Origin: Candidatus Cloacimonadota bacterium
GTDB lineage: Bacteria > Cloacimonadota > Cloacimonadia > Cloacimonadales > TCS61
Reading direction: 5' to 3'
Assembly (NCBI GenBank): GCA_021735645.1
Contig: JAIPGP010000018.1
Span: forward strand, 1 to 47,249
DNA length: 47,249 bases
In this document: positions 36,539-43,808 of the stretch, piece by piece
How the letters are laid out: each line of letters opens with the position of its first letter
Numbering within the stretch: position 1 is the stretch's first letter
The notes under the pieces: model-generated
What the model was told of the DNA's origin: nothing
Databases searched by the model: none
What the model saw: only the letters and a program-made list of their open reading frames with translations
Position numbers and translations under genes: made by a program

Positions 36539-37243
36539 ATGAGAAGATTATGTGTGAAATTAGATAGAATAGCAGGTTTACGGCAGTTGCGTGATTCGCT
36601 GGAACCTGACCCCGTATCGGCAGCAGTAGTGTGTGAACTAAATGGTGCAGACAGTGTCTCAGTTCGCGTCAGACCGGAGCAGTCATCAATTCAGCCCCGA
36701 GACATCAGGCTGCTGAGGCAGATGGTGCAAACCCAATTGAATCTGGAAGTTGCCAATCGGCAGGATTATCTGACTATGGCACAGAAATATCAGCCTGATA
36801 TGATCACCATTATTCCGGCATATCAGGAGTCCAGTGTGATTCACAACGGTATCAAGCTTAATAGAAATCTACAGGAATCGATTACGGAATTGCGGAAAGC
36901 CGGCAATAAAATTTGTCTGCTGCTTGACCCTGATCCCCTGCAGATCAGACAGGCTGTGAAACTGGATATTCAGGCAATTGAGATATGTATTGGTAATTAT
37001 ACTCTGCTGGGCAGTAAAGACGAAAAGAACAAAGAACTGAATAATATCTGGAAATCTGCTGAACTGGTACATCAGGCAAAGATGCTGTGTGCAGTTGGGC
37101 ATGGGCTTGACTACCAGAATATTAAATCTCTTGTGAAAATTACCGAGATACGTGAGTTCCGGATCGGATATGCCTTAATTGCCAGAGCTATATTTACAGG
37201 TCTTGATCAGGCTGTACGCGATTTGAGGAAGATAATTGACTAA
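36539..37243 (+). CDS. pdxJ: PdxJ-like protein (pyridoxine 5'-phosphate synthase family) with altered active site
   Basis: The 234-residue TIM barrel matches PdxJ, which joins 1-deoxyxylulose phosphate and aminoacetone phosphate to make pyridoxine 5'-phosphate. Retained features are LNLEVAN (catalytic Glu70), AVGHGLDYQNI with its His, and a PdxJ-like C-terminus. However, the N-terminal N-x-D-H-x-A motif reads KLDRIAG, the H-x-R-x-D-x-R-H motif reads RVRPEQSS (43-50), and the late IGHA motif reads IGYA. Several catalytic or phosphate-binding histidines are therefore replaced. It may be a diverged paralogue with another substrate. GAGGAG precedes the ATG. No pdxA is nearby. Confidence 0.8.
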   Translation: MRRLCVKLDRIAGLRQLRDSLEPDPVSAAVVCELNGADSVSVRVRPEQSSIQPRDIRLLRQMVQTQLNLEVANRQDYLTMAQKYQPDMITIIPAYQESSVIHNGIKLNRNLQESITELRKAGNKICLLLDPDPLQIRQAVKLDIQAIEICIGNYTLLGSKDEKNKELNNIWKSAELVHQAKMLCAVGHGLDYQNIKSLVKITEIREFRIGYALIARAIFTGLDQAVRDLRKIID

Positions 37244-37278
37244 GATCACTCAATGAGTAACAAATAAACAAAGGCAGT

Positions 37279-37392
37279 CCATAACTTCTGAACCGTACCC
37301 GGGACAGGAGTTATGAGCGACATTGACTGACAGAATTCAGGTAATAGAAGTTGTCCAGAAGTCCTGTCCGGAGTACCGTTCAGAACTCCTGA
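37279..37392. repeat. Pair of ~35-bp inverted repeats downstream of pdxJ
   Basis: The left arm (37279-37315) and right arm (37355-37392) are near reverse complements. Shared core words are TTCTGAAC, GTAC and GGACAGGA, with a few mismatches, separated by about 40 bases. The left arm also has short outer arms (CATAACT/AGTTATG) that could form its own hairpin. It could form a large stem between two genes converging from opposite strands, or mark a small non-autonomous mobile element. Confidence 0.7.
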
Positions 37393-37412
37393 CTTAACTG
37401 ATTAATAATATA

Positions 37413-37490
37413 TTAAATCCGTGGAGATCAGTGTCATCCGTACAATCTGCCTGCCGTGCCGTAGCCTTGTGCGAAGGATGGTGTTCTATT
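37413..37490. repeat. Dispersed intergenic repeat, copy 2, with nested REP-like core
   Basis: On the reverse strand this reads AATAGAACAC...ACGGATGACACTGATC...CACGGATT, the same family as 13439-13547. Between the two halves lies a segment with CTTCGCACAAGGCTACGG, akin to the palindromic element at the end of thyX. The arrangement suggests one repeat inserted into another. Confidence 0.55.
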
Positions 37491-37495
37491 CTTGT

Positions 37496-37912
37496 TTATT
37501 CCCCAATGATCTTCACCAACAGTCGTTTGCGTCGTTTACCATCAAACTCACCGTAGAATATCTGTTCCCAGGGACCAAAATCAAGTTTCCCTTCTGTGAC
37601 GGCAACCACCACTTCTCTGCCCATGATAGTTCTTTTCAGATGGGCATCGGCATTATCTTCATAGCCATTGTGCTGGTATTGGGAATAAGGCTTTTCTGGA
37701 GCCAGTTTTTCCAGCCACTTTTCAAAGTCAGCATGTAACCCGCTTTCATCGTCATTAATAAACACGCTGGCGGTGATATGCATGGCATTCACCAGACAGA
37801 GCCCCTCTCTGATACCGCTTTCCTGCAGACAGGCATTTACATCAGGAGTGATATTGAGCAGCATTCGGCGTGTGGGAATATTGAACCAGAGTTCCTTGCG
37901 GTAAGATTTCAT
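37496..37912 (-). CDS. yjbQ: YjbQ/UPF0047 family protein
   Basis: The 138-residue protein matches the UPF0047 family throughout, with [12 protein letters not shown] (about 43-54), [13 protein letters not shown] (about 86-98) and a [13 protein letters not shown]-type C-terminus. Conserved histidines in these motifs line a metal-binding pocket. Members have been reported to have weak thiamine-phosphate synthase activity, but the physiological role is uncertain. The gene ends a reverse-strand row, starting two bases after the LPP20 lipoprotein stop, and the preceding genes encode envelope lipoproteins. A + strand frame over 37421-37738 is its shadow. Confidence 0.93.
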   Translation of the reverse strand: MKSYRKELWFNIPTRRMLLNITPDVNACLQESGIREGLCLVNAMHITASVFINDDESGLHADFEKWLEKLAPEKPYSQYQHNGYEDNADAHLKRTIMGREVVVAVTEGKLDFGPWEQIFYGEFDGKRRKRLLVKIIGE

Positions 37913-37913
37913 T

Positions 37914-38954
37914 TTATTTTGCCTTGATCACAAGATTATCAAACCAGGAATTGAGCTCGCTGATAATTGTTTTATCAAGCTTCTTTTCAATATCGATATA
38001 TACCCTGGCACGTGCTTCTTCTTTGGAAATAGAACCTGCCCTGCCCGAAGGATTCAGGCTGAGGATAGTATTCCCATCTGGTTGAGTGAGGTTCAAGGAC
38101 ATTTCCCAGCGATAGAAGATAGTAGCGTCATCCCGCTTGAGATCAGTAAGAGCCATATTTATCGAGCCGGAAGCCGAGATATAAGCTTTATCATCCGAGA
38201 TTTGAAAGCCTTCGGCAGTGATGATCCTTTTAATGATATTCTTTATTCTATTATCATCATCTCCAGCAATATTTATCGAGAAGGTGATAGCCCTGGCTGC
38301 TTTCACATAGCTGTTCTTGATGGCATTATTATCATATTCCGGTTTATACATGGAACTCATCTGCGGTGAGATAATGCGATACTGACGCAGCAGGTCTTCA
38401 TTTTTGCTGGCAATCATCCAGGCTGCTCCATAATAAGCATAAATATCCAGAGCATCGGTGAGGCTCTTGCTTTTACTCGTATAATAATTTATCTGACCGC
38501 TATTGGCAGAAATCATCTCTTCATAGATACCAGCCGTCTCAAAACGGTTAAGATAGGCTATGGCATGCACTTTTGCCTGATTATCTGTATATGATTCGCC
38601 AAATTGCATATTGATCAGGGATTCACTGGTACTGAGAGTGATATTTTTGATGGATCTGGCATAATCTTCTGTGGAGGTTACGCTGTTTTTTGTGAGTTCC
38701 TCATATCTTTTTTCCATAGTTTCAGTAGCTTCCACTTGAGTGCTAAAGATGCGGGAGAGCTTGGCTGCAGCATCTTTTTCGGCATCAGAGCGAGAGAATC
38801 CGCTGCCAATGGCAGTGATGTATTGTGTATTGGGGTATTTGCTTTCCGGATCATCCAGCCAGGCAGGTCGGGAAGTACGTTTTACCGCTTTATTCCCGGC
38901 ACAGGCAGAAAGCAGAAGTAGCAGTAGAATTATCATTATTAAATACTTTTTCAT
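37914..38954 (-). CDS. LPP20-family outer-membrane lipoprotein
   Basis: The 346-residue protein has a lipoprotein signal peptide with lipobox LLSAC (Cys18). It then has an LPP20 domain (about 45-165) beginning [21 protein letters not shown]. The C-terminal half (about 200-340) resembles a second module of alternating beta strands seen in periplasmic lipoproteins. It is predicted to be anchored in the outer membrane facing the periplasm. It lies 10 bases after the COG3014-like gene. LpoB-, COG3014- and LPP20-like lipoproteins are recalled as neighbours in other Gram-negatives such as Vibrio. Together they suggest an envelope or peptidoglycan-synthesis role. Confidence 0.85.
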   Translation of the reverse strand: MKKYLIMIILLLLLLSACAGNKAVKRTSRPAWLDDPESKYPNTQYITAIGSGFSRSDAEKDAAAKLSRIFSTQVEATETMEKRYEELTKNSVTSTEDYARSIKNITLSTSESLINMQFGESYTDNQAKVHAIAYLNRFETAGIYEEMISANSGQINYYTSKSKSLTDALDIYAYYGAAWMIASKNEDLLRQYRIISPQMSSMYKPEYDNNAIKNSYVKAARAITFSINIAGDDDNRIKNIIKRIITAEGFQISDDKAYISASGSINMALTDLKRDDATIFYRWEMSLNLTQPDGNTILSLNPSGRAGSISKEEARARVYIDIEKKLDKTIISELNSWFDNLVIKAK

Positions 38955-38964
38955 ATGCTTATCC

Positions 38965-40359
38965 TTATTGCAGGCAGAAAGATTCTACCAGATTCAGTTT
39001 ATCACCGGCTATCCGGACAGTTCCGCGGTTATCATTATAAACCACGTTCCCGTATATATTAAGGTATTCCACTTCCAGGGTATGATCTCCGGCTGGCAGG
39101 TGTATTTCGGCTATATGAGCCAGTTTGGGGAAGTAGTGAGAAATTCGCAGATCTGCCTGTTCCGTTGCCGATACTGCCAGATCAGCACCCAGATTTAGCA
39201 GTGAAGACATCAGTTCATTGCCTACCTGCTGATCAATTTTATCTTTACCCTGTTTTGTCAATAGTCCTTTGGAAACGGTGCGGATAATAGTTTTCAAATA
39301 AATAAGGTTTTTCTTTAATTCAAAGGTGCTTTCGGCAACATTATCAAAGCTTTCCAGTAAAGCAGTTTTATATTGTTTGCCATCCACTATCACTCTGATC
39401 TTTTCAATTTCAGAAGCACGGCTTTGCATCACCGGTATCTGAAATTTAAAGAACAGGTTACTGGTGACATCTTTCCAGTAGATCATATCAAAGTAATTGG
39501 TTACTTTATCACCCGAAAGCTGCTCTTTGCTGGCTCCTATAAAGATATAATCATTCCAGGTGCGTATCCACCAGGTTCGCGAGCGTTTTTCCGGTGATTT
39601 CCCTGCGAAGCAGAATAGATTAAGTCTCCCTTCTGCATCTCTGTCCAGACTGGCTTCCAGGCTTGGCTTGGCAAAGTTATATACCTCAGGCTGCGTTTCC
39701 CAGGCACTGTCAAATTTGCCCTTATCAATGCGAACATCATCCCAGTCATCCGAATTTCTATATAAAAGAATGCTCAGATAACGTGCCATTGCTGAATTAT
39801 AAAACTTGTTTTTAACTGATTTGACTTCTATTTTGGCATCTTTGGAAGAATTCATCTTTGAACTGAGTGTTGCATATTTATCTTCCAGTACGTCCAGTTT
39901 ACCATTCAGGCGGCGGATTTCCACAAAGGCGTCTTCGGTTTTATCCAGATTGATATAATTAAGAGCTTTAAAGAAATTCAGGTAAATATCTTCATATTCC
40001 TCACCACCATAATCCATGGCGTTATCATTCAGCAGCATTGAAAGAGCCGCTTTGGAAACGCTTTTGGTATATAGCTCTTCAATTGCTCTTTCTGCCTGAG
40101 TAAGTGTTTGATTACTAAGCTCATATTGCCCGTTATAATGATAGAGCATGCCCAGATCAAGGTAATACATCACCCTGTCCTTGAGCTTATATACCTCTTC
40201 TTTGGCTTTGATTACAGAATTGATTGCTCCGCTATAATTCCCGGAATATACCTGCCGCGTTGTCTCTTCAAAAAATACATTATTCGTCGAAACATAGGAA
40301 CAACCTACAAATAATATGGTAAAAACAAGGCTGATTAATAATGCCTGACTTTTTTTCAT
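38965..40359 (-). CDS. COG3014-like lipoprotein
   Basis: The 464-residue protein has a signal peptide with lipobox LFVGC (Cys20). Helical, TPR-like sequence fills about residues 30-200, and a beta-rich C-terminal region (about 330-464) contains LPAGDHTLEVEYLN, a PEGA-like stretch. This matches uncharacterised lipoproteins grouped as COG3014, commonly encoded between LpoB-like and LPP20-like lipoproteins. It should be periplasmic and membrane-anchored. No catalytic motif is visible. It begins three bases after the LpoB-like gene, so the three are one transcript. Confidence 0.8.
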   Translation of the reverse strand: MKKSQALLISLVFTILFVGCSYVSTNNVFFEETTRQVYSGNYSGAINSVIKAKEEVYKLKDRVMYYLDLGMLYHYNGQYELSNQTLTQAERAIEELYTKSVSKAALSMLLNDNAMDYGGEEYEDIYLNFFKALNYINLDKTEDAFVEIRRLNGKLDVLEDKYATLSSKMNSSKDAKIEVKSVKNKFYNSAMARYLSILLYRNSDDWDDVRIDKGKFDSAWETQPEVYNFAKPSLEASLDRDAEGRLNLFCFAGKSPEKRSRTWWIRTWNDYIFIGASKEQLSGDKVTNYFDMIYWKDVTSNLFFKFQIPVMQSRASEIEKIRVIVDGKQYKTALLESFDNVAESTFELKKNLIYLKTIIRTVSKGLLTKQGKDKIDQQVGNELMSSLLNLGADLAVSATEQADLRISHYFPKLAHIAEIHLPAGDHTLEVEYLNIYGNVVYNDNRGTVRIAGDKLNLVESFCLQ

Positions 40360-40362
40360 AGC

Positions 40363-40971
40363 TTAGAATTTAACTTTCTTGCGATAGATCATTTTATTCT
40401 TGGGCATTGTCTCCAGCCAGACCTTCTCATTTGTTTCTATGTTTATAAGTTCCAGATCGACCTGATAGGTGATCACCTGCTGATTATCAATCACGTCACG
40501 CAGGCTTTTTATACTGCCGATCAGCATAAAATCTGCCGCTGCTTCATTTGCCAGCGCTTTCACTGTCTCATCTGATGCATAGCTCTGCTGATTATGCCTT
40601 TCTTCCCTGATCTCCTTACGCTCATCCTTAGATGACACAAATTTCGCTTTGCCGCTATTAGTGATCTCGCGTTCGATATCTTTCACAAATAAACCGGTTT
40701 CTATATGTTCATCAGAACGGTTTTCAATGTTTCCCAAAATGATACGCGGAACTCTTTCTTCTTCGCTTCTAAAATTTGACAGCCAGGCGGAAGAAAGCAT
40801 GCTCATGATCATCTGCTGTGATACGTCACGACTGTCATTGGCATTCCAGCGTCCCGAAAGATCTGGAACTTCATCATTGCTAAGTCTTGTAACTTGTGTG
40901 TTTTGTGAAGCACAACTGCTCATAATTAAAATAATAAGTGTAAGGGCTGCCAAGTTGATCACTTTTCTCAT
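40363..40971 (-). CDS. lpoB: LpoB-like penicillin-binding-protein activator lipoprotein
   Basis: The 202-residue protein has a lipobox (IMSSC, Cys20) and a disordered linker. An LpoB/CsgG-like domain (about 65-200) includes RIILGNIENRSDEHIETG and ADFMLIGSIKSL. In E. coli LpoB spans the periplasm to activate PBP1B. Members of this family in other phyla may do related envelope work. The ATG at 40971 is chosen because GGAGG lies four bases upstream. The longer open frame to 41025 runs through a terminator-like hairpin. It is first in a four-gene row of lipoproteins plus yjbQ. Confidence 0.85.
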   Translation of the reverse strand: MRKVINLAALTLIILIMSSCASQNTQVTRLSNDEVPDLSGRWNANDSRDVSQQMIMSMLSSAWLSNFRSEEERVPRIILGNIENRSDEHIETGLFVKDIEREITNSGKAKFVSSKDERKEIREERHNQQSYASDETVKALANEAAADFMLIGSIKSLRDVIDNQQVITYQVDLELINIETNEKVWLETMPKNKMIYRKKVKF

Positions 40972-40986
40972 ATTTCCTCCGATAAT

Positions 40987-41016
40987 AGAAAGCGGGGTCA
41001 GTTTACCAACCCCGCT
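40987..41016 (-). terminator. Terminator-like hairpin after korC
   Basis: On the reverse strand AGCGGGGT pairs with ACCCCGCT around a ten-base loop, followed by TTTCTATTAT. It lies 16 bases after the korC stop and before the lpoB start, so it probably separates the kor and lipoprotein operons. The T-run is short, so read-through is possible. Confidence 0.6.
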
Positions 41017-41031
41017 ATATAACACTTCTTC

Positions 41032-41568
41032 TTACTTCTTTCCTAATTCATAACCTTTGTCAATTGCTTCCAGATTCATGTCATAGAGTTCCGGCGCTTT
41101 TTTCTGGAGCGGTGCTATGGAATTCAGCATGGTTTCTTTCTTCACCAGTTCCGTATTACCCATCACCATACCAATTGCCACCATATTCATCACTTTCAGA
41201 TTGCCAATTTCCTTGGCTATCGTTGTCATTGGGGCACTAACGACCTTGATATCCGTCCGATCAGTGCCTTTGGGACACATATCTTCATTATAGATCAAAA
41301 GCCCGCCTGCTTTCAGCATGGGCGCAAATTTATCTATAGATGGCTGATTAAGAGCGATCACAATATCGGGATGTGCCACAACCGGTGAACCTACAGGCTT
41401 ATCAGAGATCACGGTAGATACATTAGCTGTGCCGCCCCGCATCTCCGGCCCATAAGAAGGCAGCCATGATACGTTTTTCCCTTCATTCATTCCGGCTTTC
41501 ACCAGAAACTTACCTATGGTGAGTGCTCCCTGTCCACCAAATCCTGCGCAGATCATTTCAGTTTTCAT
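41032..41568 (-). CDS. korC: 2-oxoacid:ferredoxin oxidoreductase, gamma subunit
   Basis: The 178-residue subunit matches KorC/VorA-gamma type proteins, with CAGFGGQGALTIGKFL near the N-terminus and the SYGPEMRGGTANV stretch (about 39-51) that contacts CoA and the other subunits. Together with KorA, KorB and the ferredoxin subunit it oxidatively decarboxylates a 2-oxoacid to its acyl-CoA, reducing ferredoxin, or runs in reverse. The start codon is embedded in the korB stop (ATGA). Confidence 0.92.
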   Translation of the reverse strand: MKTEMICAGFGGQGALTIGKFLVKAGMNEGKNVSWLPSYGPEMRGGTANVSTVISDKPVGSPVVAHPDIVIALNQPSIDKFAPMLKAGGLLIYNEDMCPKGTDRTDIKVVSAPMTTIAKEIGNLKVMNMVAIGMVMGNTELVKKETMLNSIAPLQKKAPELYDMNLEAIDKGYELGKK

Positions 41569-42317
41569 TTTGCCTCCTCTATGCCCTTATCACGGAAATT
41601 TTGCACTTTGAAAAATGGTAACATGTGCTCACGTGCCCAGTCCCGGGATTCTAAGGCATCCAGTCCCCAGTTAGTGGGGCAGGTAGAGACGAATTCAATG
41701 AAAGTGAATCCGCGTTCTTCTTTATTATAGGTCAATGCTTTCAAAACTGCTTTCTTGGCTTTCATGATCTCTGCCGGTGATAACAAGCTGACGCGCTCAA
41801 TAAAATAGGGAGCTACTAAAGTATTCAAAAGCTCACATACCCTGATAGGATATCCTATATCATCTACATCTCTGCCGTAAGGCGAGGTAGTGGTTTTCAT
41901 GTCTGGAAGTGTGGTAGGAGCCATTTGACCGCCGGTCATACCATAAATAGCATTATTTACGAAGAATACTGTGATATGTTCGCCACGATTGGCGGCATGC
42001 ACTATTTCCGCGGTGCCTATTGCTGCCAGATCGCCGTCACCCTGATAGGTGAATACGTTCATATCCGGACGTGCCCGTTTCATGCCTGTTGCCAGGGCAG
42101 GGGCTCTGCCATGTGCAGCTTCCTGCATATCAATATTAAAGAATTTATAGGCAAATACCGAGCAGCCCACCGGAGCTACGCCCATCATCTGGTTTCTCAT
42201 GCCCAGTTCATCTATTGCCTCTGCTATCAATCTATGTGCCACGCCATGCAGACAGCCTGGACAGTATGTGAAATTAAGATCAGTTAATGTATTTGGTCTG
42301 GTTGCGATTACTTGCAT
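41565..42317 (-). CDS. korB: 2-oxoacid:ferredoxin oxidoreductase, beta (thiamine diphosphate) subunit
   Basis: The 250-residue subunit binds thiamine diphosphate and magnesium through the GDGD...N motif (YQGDGDLAAIG, then FVNNAIYGMTGGQ). CPGCLHG near the N-terminus and VAPVGCSVFAYKF follow the family pattern. It is short, as in Kor/Vor enzymes, compared with the longer PorB type. The start overlaps the korA stop by one base. Substrate is likely 2-oxoglutarate or branched-chain 2-oxoacids. Confidence 0.92.
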   Translation of the reverse strand: MQVIATRPNTLTDLNFTYCPGCLHGVAHRLIAEAIDELGMRNQMMGVAPVGCSVFAYKFFNIDMQEAAHGRAPALATGMKRARPDMNVFTYQGDGDLAAIGTAEIVHAANRGEHITVFFVNNAIYGMTGGQMAPTTLPDMKTTTSPYGRDVDDIGYPIRVCELLNTLVAPYFIERVSLLSPAEIMKAKKAVLKALTYNKEERGFTFIEFVSTCPTNWGLDALESRDWAREHMLPFFKVQNFRDKGIEEAK

Positions 42318-43411
42318 TATTTTGCCTCCTCAAGATTCTCGGCGATTTTGGCTTTCACTTCATCAGTCGAGAATAATATACCACCTACTTTGCCCATGAA
42401 ATCTACCGGAACTTTACCATTTACCGCTATTTTCACGTCCTGTACCATTTGTCCAAGATTCAATTCAAATACTATTACCTTCTTGACTTTGTCTCCTACT
42501 GCTTTATACACTGCATCATAAGGATAGGGCCATACTGTGATGGGGCGAACTAAGCCGATATTATGTCCGGCATCATTCAATTCGTCTATGGCAGATTTAC
42601 AAATTCTGGAAGCTGTGCCAAAGGCTACTACCAGTATCTCATTATCAGCATTGATATTATAATCTTCCCAACGCTGCTCATTGGCGGTTATCTTGTCATA
42701 TTTCTCACCCAGCCTTAGCACATGCTGCTCCAGCACCACCGGATCGATTTCCAGAGAATTGATCTCATGATGATGATGATTCGGCTCGTCTTCATTCGGG
42801 CAGCAGCACCAGTCAAGATGCTGATTATCAAGCTCTTTCAGCTCTGCTTCCGTCTTTGCCGGTAAAAATTCCACCGGCTCCATCATTTGACCCAGTAAAC
42901 CATCGGCAAGAATTACTACCGGATTGCGATATTTATCTGCCAGATCAAATGCCAGAGATGCCATATCGGCAAATTCCTGAACTGTGCTGGGTGCCAGCGC
43001 CATTGTGTAATAATCTCCATTACCACCACCACGTGTAGCCTGGAAATAATCACCCTGTGCCGGCTGAATATCTCCCAGACCTGGTCCGCCGCGCTGCACA
43101 TTCACGATCACTGCCGGCAGGTTTGCTCCGGCAAGATAGGATATTCCTTCCTGCTTGAGGGCAATGCCGGGAGATGATGATGAAGTCATCGCACGTCTGC
43201 CGCAGCCGGATGCGCCATACACCATGTTAATTGCTGCTATTTCACTTTCTGCCTGCACGAATACACCACCAGCTTTGGGCATCATGCGAGCCATATATTC
43301 TATTAATTCACTTTGCGGAGTGATGGGATAGGCAAAATATAGCCGGCATCCTGCTCTAATTGCTGCTTCTGCTACTGCTTCATTGCCTTTCATTAATACT
43401 TTTTCTGCCAT
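42317..43411 (-). CDS. korA: 2-oxoacid:ferredoxin oxidoreductase, alpha subunit (VorB/KorA type)
   Basis: The 364-residue subunit has MKGNEAVAEAAIRAG at the N-terminus, YPITPQSELIEY (about 25-36) and TSSSSPGIALKQEG. These are standard for the alpha subunit, which contributes to the 2-oxoacid and thiamine sites. A histidine cluster (NHHHHE) lies in a loop near residue 225 and is not a family hallmark. The ATG at 43411 gives the best spacing to GGAGG. Longer starts run into the ferredoxin gene. Databases often label this subfamily VorB, but the neighbouring C4/C5 acid genes make 2-oxoglutarate a plausible substrate. Confidence 0.92.
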   Translation of the reverse strand: MAEKVLMKGNEAVAEAAIRAGCRLYFAYPITPQSELIEYMARMMPKAGGVFVQAESEIAAINMVYGASGCGRRAMTSSSSPGIALKQEGISYLAGANLPAVIVNVQRGGPGLGDIQPAQGDYFQATRGGGNGDYYTMALAPSTVQEFADMASLAFDLADKYRNPVVILADGLLGQMMEPVEFLPAKTEAELKELDNQHLDWCCCPNEDEPNHHHHEINSLEIDPVVLEQHVLRLGEKYDKITANEQRWEDYNINADNEILVVAFGTASRICKSAIDELNDAGHNIGLVRPITVWPYPYDAVYKAVGDKVKKVIVFELNLGQMVQDVKIAVNGKVPVDFMGKVGGILFSTDEVKAKIAENLEEAK

Positions 43412-43422
43412 CATTCCTCCCT

Positions 43423-43626
43423 TTACTTCTCGATCGTTATTGCTACATCTGGACAGGTGGTGTAGCACATTTTGCAGGCTATGCAGGCTTCCTGATCAAA
43501 GCACTCGGCATAATGATAGCCCTTTTTGTTAATGTTCTCAGAAAAGCGGATGATTTTTTTGGGACATGCTGCTATGCAGAGTCCACAGCCCTTGCAATAT
43601 TTGGGGTCTACGGTCATTCTCGCCAT
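43423..43626 (-). CDS. korD: 2[4Fe-4S] ferredoxin subunit of 2-oxoacid oxidoreductase
   Basis: The 67-residue protein has two four-Cys cluster motifs, CKGCGLCIAACP and CIACKMCYTTCP, plus one extra Cys (AECFDQ) between them. It is the first gene of the reverse-strand kor operon, 11 bases before korA, and should carry electrons from the thiamine subunit to free ferredoxin. An AGGAGA-like site precedes the ATG. Confidence 0.93.
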   Translation of the reverse strand: MARMTVDPKYCKGCGLCIAACPKKIIRFSENINKKGYHYAECFDQEACIACKMCYTTCPDVAITIEK

Positions 43627-43808
43627 AAATTTCTCCTTTATTATATTTTTTCTTATTTATACTAAGAATTTAGTCTCTCAGGTTTATGTCAAAGACTTTT
43701 TTATTACTTGATATTTATTAACTAATAATCACTAAAATTTACTATAAATCATATAGGTCCTATAGGTCTTATAGGTCCTATAAAAAGCTAAAAAATCCCT
43801 TCTTAACC
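43627..43808. other. Intergenic DNA with kor operon upstream region and repeat array
   Basis: This AT-rich stretch should contain the kor operon promoter on the reverse strand. The only conspicuous structure is the decamer array at 43751-43782, near the beta-helix gene stop. No gene is seen. Confidence 0.4.
43751..43782. repeat. Decamer array (TATAGGTCC units), left of the beta-helix gene
   Basis: Three copies of a self-complementary-rich unit close to TATAGGTCCT follow each other with one substitution (GTCTT). The inverse orientation of the same unit forms the array at 45930-45974 on the other side of the gene. Confidence 0.8.

Noticed and set aside
37421-37738. Forward frame of 105 codons opposite yjbQ
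   Set aside because: The reverse-strand YjbQ family match is complete, and the forward frame begins in a dispersed repeat.
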